This document shows positions 51,660 through 56,345 of a stretch of 56,345 nt of DNA, piece by piece. The notes below the pieces were generated by a model that worked only from the letters and a program-made list of their open reading frames with translations, made no database searches and was not told the DNA's origin. The stretch is from the NCBI GenBank assembly GCA_903910705.1, contig CAIWAN010000085.1, positions 1-56,345 of the forward strand, given 5' to 3'. Every line of letters starts with the position of its first letter. Position 1 is the stretch's first letter. Source of the stretch: an uncultured Candidatus Marinamargulisbacteria bacterium (lineage in GTDB: Bacteria; Margulisbacteria; Riflemargulisbacteria; GWF2-35-9). A program made the translations under genes and the position numbers.

Positions 51660-53306
51660 GTGAAATTAACCCAAACCCGCGAATGGAAATCTTTGGAATT
51701 AGACGCCAAACAATGGATAGACGGACATCAACGCATCGAATCGTTATTTGTTTCGCAGCCGGAGCGACTCGCGCACTTTTCGTTTGAGTTAGACGGCCTC
51801 TTTGTTGACCTCTCCAAAAATTCAATCACAGCCTCGACACAGACCCACCTCAATCAATTAGCCGCTGCGAGCGGGGTAGAGGCTTATCGAGATAAGATGT
51901 TCAAAGGTGAAAAGATCAACCTCACCGAAGGACGTTCCGTTCTACATATCGCGCTTCGAAACATTGCCTACAGCAAAGGTGTTTATCGTGCTGTATCGCC
52001 GATTGTTGTCGAGGGAAAAGATGTCATGGTGGGGGTGGTCGACACACTCAACAAGATGGGACACTTTACCGAAAAAGTTCGCTCAGGTGAATGGAAGGGT
52101 GCAACAGGGAGATCGATCAAGACGATCGTAAATATTGGGATCGGCGGGTCAGATCTAGGCCCGAAGATGCTCGCTCGTGCGCTGACACCTTACATACAAG
52201 ACGGGTTGAGTATCAAATTTGTCTCGAATGTCGATGGAACGGATATGGCCGAGACGCTAAACGGACTCGACCCCGAAACGTCATTGTTTATTGTTGCCTC
52301 CAAAACCTTTACGACCCAAGAGACCATGACCAACGCCGAGACCGCCAAACGATGGTTCTTAAAGACTCACAACCCCGCTGATATCGCCAAACATTTCGTT
52401 GCCGCCTCTACCGCGGAGACGTTGGTATCTGCATTCGGGATCGACACCGCCAATATGTTCCCGTTTTGGGATTGGGTTGGGGGTCGGTATTCGTCACCTT
52501 CTGCTATTGGTTTGCCCGTGATGCTGGCTATCGGCCGCGACCATTACGCTGAGTTGCTGTCGGGGTACCACCTCATGGATCAGCATTTCCTGAATACCCC
52601 TCTCGAAAAGAATATTCCCGTTCAAATGGCGTTGACGGGGATCTGGTATAACAATTTTATGAATGCCGAATCCATCGCCATCCTTCCTTACGACCAAACG
52701 CTGGAGCACTTTGCCGCTTATTTCCAACAAGGCGACATGGAGAGTAACGGGAAATATGTCAATCTTGCCGGTGAGCGCATTACCGATTATCAAACGGGCC
52801 CCATTGTTTGGGGTGAACCAGGAACCAACGGTCAGCACGCGTTTTATCAGTTGATCCATCAGGGTACGAAGCTGATTCCTGCCGACTTTATTGGGATGGT
52901 CAAATCTCATCACCCCGAAGGCGACCATCATGTCAAATTAATGGCGAACTTCTTTGCTCAGACCGAGGCCTTGATGTGCGGCCTGTCAGCCGAGACGCTG
53001 CGCAAGCAAGGCTGCCCCGAGTCCCTGATCCCACACCGAACGTTCGAGGGAAATCGTCCCACCAACTCTATTTTGATCAACGAACTAACCCCCCAAACCT
53101 TGGGGATGCTCGTTGCCCTATACGAACATAAGATCTTTGTGCAGGGTGTAATTTGGCAGGTTAATTCGTTTGACCAATATGGGGTCGAGCTGGGCAAAGT
53201 GGGCGCGAAGGCGATCTTGTCAGAACTGGAAAATAATAAAGTCGGGCAGCATGATGCCTCGACGACAAATTTGATGGAGCGGTTCTTACGTAAAGGGACC
53301 GAGTAA
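51660..53306 (+). CDS. pgi: Glucose-6-phosphate isomerase
   Basis: Pgi interconverts glucose-6-phosphate and fructose-6-phosphate. At 548 aa it is the long bacterial/eukaryotic type. Motifs are [19 protein letters not shown], the phosphate-binding [30 protein letters not shown], the active-site [17 protein letters not shown], and the C-terminal signature [16 protein letters not shown]. It starts with GTG behind AAAGGAG. It is followed 2 bases later by the phosphohexomutase, forming a glucose-phosphate pair. Confidence 0.97.
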   Translation: MKLTQTREWKSLELDAKQWIDGHQRIESLFVSQPERLAHFSFELDGLFVDLSKNSITASTQTHLNQLAAASGVEAYRDKMFKGEKINLTEGRSVLHIALRNIAYSKGVYRAVSPIVVEGKDVMVGVVDTLNKMGHFTEKVRSGEWKGATGRSIKTIVNIGIGGSDLGPKMLARALTPYIQDGLSIKFVSNVDGTDMAETLNGLDPETSLFIVASKTFTTQETMTNAETAKRWFLKTHNPADIAKHFVAASTAETLVSAFGIDTANMFPFWDWVGGRYSSPSAIGLPVMLAIGRDHYAELLSGYHLMDQHFLNTPLEKNIPVQMALTGIWYNNFMNAESIAILPYDQTLEHFAAYFQQGDMESNGKYVNLAGERITDYQTGPIVWGEPGTNGQHAFYQLIHQGTKLIPADFIGMVKSHHPEGDHHVKLMANFFAQTEALMCGLSAETLRKQGCPESLIPHRTFEGNRPTNSILINELTPQTLGMLVALYEHKIFVQGVIWQVNSFDQYGVELGKVGAKAILSELENNKVGQHDASTTNLMERFLRKGTE

Positions 53307-53308
53307 TC

Positions 53309-55039
53309 ATGGTGAGTCGATGGGAAGCCGCGATCGCGCTAGGCAATACCCTTAACGATCAAACACATACTCCGCAAGCTGCTGCCGAAATGGTCGATCA
53401 GATCCAACACATTCGCGAAGAAATGGGGCAACGTGCCCTTACGAGTGTCAAACCCACCACGGTTGTTTTTGGAACATCGGGATGGCGTGGCAAGATAGGC
53501 GAAGACTTTACGGTTTTGAATGTCGCCAAAGTGACGCGTGCCATCATCGACATGATGCGAACGGACGACTTCCTTCAGACGAACGGCTACCCCAATTTCT
53601 CGCTTGTACAGCAGAAGGGCATTCTTGTTTTTCGGGACAATCGCTACATGGGCGATGTGTTTATGGATGTTGCAATGAAAGAACTCTTTGCCGCTGGTAT
53701 TAAACTTTTCGACGCAGGCGAATGCCCAACAGGTGTCGGGTCAGCCTTAGTGACTGAGCTAGGTGTTGCGGGGTCGCTTAATTTTACCCCGTCTCATAAC
53801 CCGATGGACTATGCAGGGCTGAAGTTTAACCCTGCCGATGGGGGTCCAGCGGATACCGTTCTGACCAATCGGATCATGAAAGAGTCCGAAAAATATATGC
53901 ACAGTCCCTTCACACCCTCTGCTGAAACCTATACTAAAACAACGATTAATGCGGCCGAAATGTATATCCAATATCTCGATAAACAGTTCCGTTCAGGGCA
54001 GGGGCTTATTGATGTAACTTCGATCCGACAGTTCTTGCTCGCCAAGAAGGCTGAGCTGTACATCCTTATCGATAATATGCACGGGGCGTCACGGGGTTTT
54101 ATCGAAGCGATCCTCGGAGAGTCCGTTATAGCCGAGCTGATGCAGGCCGGTTCTATCGCGTTTCTTCATACGGATACCGATTATGCCTTCCATGGTGTAA
54201 AGCCCGAACCTTCACATAAGAACCAAGCCCCCCTCATCCAAAACGCCCTCAATAAAGTTCAAACCGAACCAAAGCGTTCTGCCTTGACCTTAGTGGTCGC
54301 GTTAGACCCCGATGCCGATCGTATTCGGTTAGGGACAGCCTTTGCGGATATCGATATGAATAAATTTGGCGCGATCGCATATGGCCACTTACTGAAACAG
54401 GGTTTTCTTGCCCCTGTTGCAACAACGTTGCCATCCTCCAAGTTCGCCATTGCTATCGCCAAAAAGGCGGGGCAAAGCACCTACGAAGTGCTAGTCGGGT
54501 TTAAGTGGTTTCGTCCGTTAACCGATGCGCTTGTCAAATACGAAGAGTCCGATGGCATCTCGTTTCGGGGTCACACCCTCGAAAAAGATGGTATTGCGGG
54601 GTTCTTGATGGCGTTACAGGTGATGAAAGATCAACAAAAGGATATTGCGGCGTTCTATGCACAGCTCCAAACCGAGGTGGGCTACTATTACCCAGAAAAA
54701 GCGGGGCATGATGTGACGGGTATATCCATCGAGTCTTGGGTTCAGCTTCGCAAAGATGTTCAAGCCGATATCACCACTACTTATAAGATCGGGGATGTTT
54801 TCACGATCGGCGATACAAAGAAAACGATTGTCTCAACGCGCACCGAAGATGGCCTCATGATGGTCTTTGACGATAATAGCTGGATTTTGGTCCGCTCCTC
54901 AGGGACAGAACCCAAGTTCCGCGTCTACTTCGAGATCACCAGCGACACGCCGCTCCCCCCCGATGTGCTAGCCAAAATAACCGCCGATTATAAACAAACA
55001 GGGTTAGAAATCCTAAGCCGTTCGCTTTCGAAGTTATAG
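53309..55039 (+). CDS. Alpha-D-phosphohexomutase (phosphoglucomutase-like)
   Basis: This 576-aa enzyme has the four hexomutase motifs. The phosphoserine loop is LNFTPSHNPMDYAGLKFNP, the metal loop VALDPDADRIRLG, the sugar-binding loop KYEESDGISFRG and the phosphate-binding loop LVRSSGTEPKFRVYF. The order and spacing are normal, though the sugar loop (ESDG in place of GEMSGH/GEESGH) is slightly unusual. Downstream of pgi it should convert glucose 1-phosphate, for example from GH94 phosphorolysis, to glucose-6-phosphate. It is convergent with, and overlaps, the YvcK/CofD-like gene by about 52 bases. Confidence 0.93.
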   Translation: MVSRWEAAIALGNTLNDQTHTPQAAAEMVDQIQHIREEMGQRALTSVKPTTVVFGTSGWRGKIGEDFTVLNVAKVTRAIIDMMRTDDFLQTNGYPNFSLVQQKGILVFRDNRYMGDVFMDVAMKELFAAGIKLFDAGECPTGVGSALVTELGVAGSLNFTPSHNPMDYAGLKFNPADGGPADTVLTNRIMKESEKYMHSPFTPSAETYTKTTINAAEMYIQYLDKQFRSGQGLIDVTSIRQFLLAKKAELYILIDNMHGASRGFIEAILGESVIAELMQAGSIAFLHTDTDYAFHGVKPEPSHKNQAPLIQNALNKVQTEPKRSALTLVVALDPDADRIRLGTAFADIDMNKFGAIAYGHLLKQGFLAPVATTLPSSKFAIAIAKKAGQSTYEVLVGFKWFRPLTDALVKYEESDGISFRGHTLEKDGIAGFLMALQVMKDQQKDIAAFYAQLQTEVGYYYPEKAGHDVTGISIESWVQLRKDVQADITTTYKIGDVFTIGDTKKTIVSTRTEDGLMMVFDDNSWILVRSSGTEPKFRVYFEITSDTPLPPDVLAKITADYKQTGLEILSRSLSKL

Positions 55040-56253
55040 GTGGTAGAGGGCAAATCATAAATATAGATTGGAATCTTTCTAGTAATGGTCTCAATAAGTT
55101 CATCGGGGACATAATAAACCTTGCCTTTCTCAATGGTTGATTTTACGTAGACGACTTCAATTCCAAGTAATCGAATTGCTGGAATATCGACTAAAAAAAC
55201 AGAGTCTTCGGCGACGATAAGATGGGTAATGTATTGGGATGCTTTATGGTTCAGATCCCCATATCGATTGCACCCTGCTGTGATACTATTTATGTAATCC
55301 AAGGCGCTATAATTGGCTGTTTATCGGTCATTTTCTCCATTTAAAATAAGTATCTTCGAGTTTTGTTTATTTGCAATACATTCCCCGACTCCTTTTGCGA
55401 TAAGTGAGGCGATAATACTAGTAAAGGTTGATCCCATGGAATAAATTAATGTTCTATTCTCAGATAGGTCATGTAAGACATCGGGGTCAGCATTGATTTC
55501 GATAGGGTTATTTAATTGATTGATGTAAAAAATCTTTTCAATAGGAGATATCAACGGTTGATCAAAATTTTTGTCAACAAATTCACCCGGATGAGATATT
55601 TCGTTTTGTCCATAAATAGTCGAACCATTGGCAAGTTTTGCGGCAATTGATATGGGGCTATCGGTTTCACAAATGGGCAGTACTTTTATTGTGTCAGGGA
55701 TGAGAGACAAGTTTGAAAAAATAGCGATTGGTATCTTTAGTCCGTGGAAAAACAGTCGCATGCCGGTAAAGTATAAGTTGCCAAGTGAGGCATCGGAAAA
55801 ATTAAATTTGTTATCATCGGCTCTATTTTGTGATTCTTTTTTTAGTCGTTCATCCTCTAATAGCTCAAAGAATCGGTGAATAAACCCTTTTTCTAAACGC
55901 GAAATTCCTGTCCATAGTGTTGAGGTGCCGTTTAGAATATCCTTCCATTCATAAAATGCATCCTCTGAAGATTCCTTAGTTAGTCTGTGGTCTAATAGTG
56001 TTTTAACGGCCTTTGATTCAGGGGTGACATAGGTTGCCAGTCGATTAAGTCTTGATCGAATATCTCCGATTGAGGGGCCTCCAAAAACATTTATTATCTT
56101 TCTGGAACTGCCACCATTGTCTGAGATAGTGTGAATGTAGGTTACTTTCTGTGTTACTGCATTCATGGCACTAACCATACTGTTCCAAGCTGTTCCCCCT
56201 GTCAAAATAGTATAACGATGCTCCTTCATGGAAATTATTTTTGGGTGTGTCAT
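54988..56253 (-). pseudogene. YvcK/CofD-family gene interrupted by one in-frame stop
   Basis: The first part (from the ATG at 56253) has the YvcK/CofD core: TILTGGTAWNSMVSAM, YIHTISDNGGSSRKIINVFG, GPSIGDIRSRLNRL and late ILILNGENDR. A TAA follows at 55321-55323. The same frame then continues without any other stop as TANYSALDYINSITAGCNRYG, YITHLIVAEDSVFLVDIP and RLLGIEVVYVK to 54988, the usual C-terminus. The stop replaces the Glu expected in the DRET motif, a single G-to-T change (GAA to TAA). The track lists the parts as separate ORFs (55321-56292 and 54988-55302). YvcK binds UDP-sugars and controls central carbon metabolism; CofD makes coenzyme F420. This member cannot be assigned to either. 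The start may also be 56229. The gene is AT-rich. Confidence 0.8.
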
Positions 56254-56345
56254 AGTTATATATCGTTTATAAAAACAGAGTATTGCAAGCAAAAGTATTA
56301 TTCATGATGTTTGGGTTGGAAATACACCAAATTCTTTCATTGTAA

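Noticed and set aside
54988-55302. 104-aa minus-strand ORF as an independent gene
   Set aside because: It is in the same frame as the YvcK/CofD-like ORF, separated by one TAA, and matches that family's C-terminus.

Overview
ORGANISM. The window looks like a chromosomal segment of a diderm (Gram-negative-type) bacterium. It carries an LptD/OstA-like outer-membrane protein, an LpxB-like glycosyltransferase, core replication and transcription genes (dnaG, rpoD, dnaB), ribosomal protein S20 and one tRNA-Val(CAC). Many starts and stops overlap (ATGA, TAATG), so genes are packed into translationally coupled operons. I cannot place the organism from sequence alone; an uncultured candidate-phylum bacterium is the best guess. 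By eye most genes have mid GC. Four stretches look clearly AT-richer and may be later arrivals: about 1-1580, 7500-9440, parts of 33.6-41.6 kb, and 54.99-56.3 kb.

LAYOUT. (1) 1-9.4 kb, plus strand: the tail of an unknown gene, a metallo-beta-lactamase-fold protein, ppdK, the dnaG-rpoD pair, and an unknown 645-aa protein with a nucleotidylyltransferase-like motif. (2) 9.5-25.1 kb, plus strand: one tight run of nine genes between a good promoter (TTGACG-17-TAATAT) and a clear terminator. It holds a sugar-binding lipoprotein, two ABC permeases, a 2017-aa GH8 glycoside hydrolase with repeated modules, a DUF4380-like protein, a YycJ-like hydrolase, DnaB, an LptD-like protein and a WYL regulator. 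The second permease carries a predicted beta-propeller of about 310 aa in its first extracytoplasmic loop, which I rate the most unusual architecture here. (3) 25.2-33.5 kb, minus strand: rpsT, phoU-pstB-pstA-pstC, a sigma-70 factor, and a GT2 glycosyltransferase with a GH94 phosphorylase. (4) 33.5-42.4 kb: a restriction/defence island with RhuM, a Pif1-like helicase and a type ISP restriction-modification enzyme. It also holds two broken exonuclease I (sbcB) remnants. Near-identical 51-bp direct repeats plus palindromes flank it, with a serine-recombinase remnant and tRNA-Val at one end. (5) 42.5-45.7 kb, minus: copper P-type ATPase and an M20 peptidase. (6) 45.7-46.4 kb: a RelE-type toxin-antitoxin pair next to a remnant of the tilS 3' end. 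(7) 46.4-55.0 kb, plus: tilS, an RlmK-like methyltransferase, hisIE, a PHP hydrolase, an LpxB-like glycosyltransferase, a HAD hydrolase, pgi and a phosphohexomutase. (8) 55.0-56.3 kb, minus: a YvcK/CofD-like gene cut by one in-frame TAA.

HOW IT FITS TOGETHER. Beta-glucan-type carbohydrate handling recurs: GH8 endo-hydrolase, sugar ABC importer, GH94 phosphorylase, GT2, pgi, phosphohexomutase and PpdK. This suggests uptake and phosphorolytic use or storage of oligosaccharides feeding glucose-6-phosphate metabolism; the substrate is inferred, not shown. A dispersed palindromic repeat family (CCTTCCCTTnnnAAGGGAAGG followed by TGCC...GGCGGAAGGG) occurs at least six times. One copy supplies the C-terminus of TilS.
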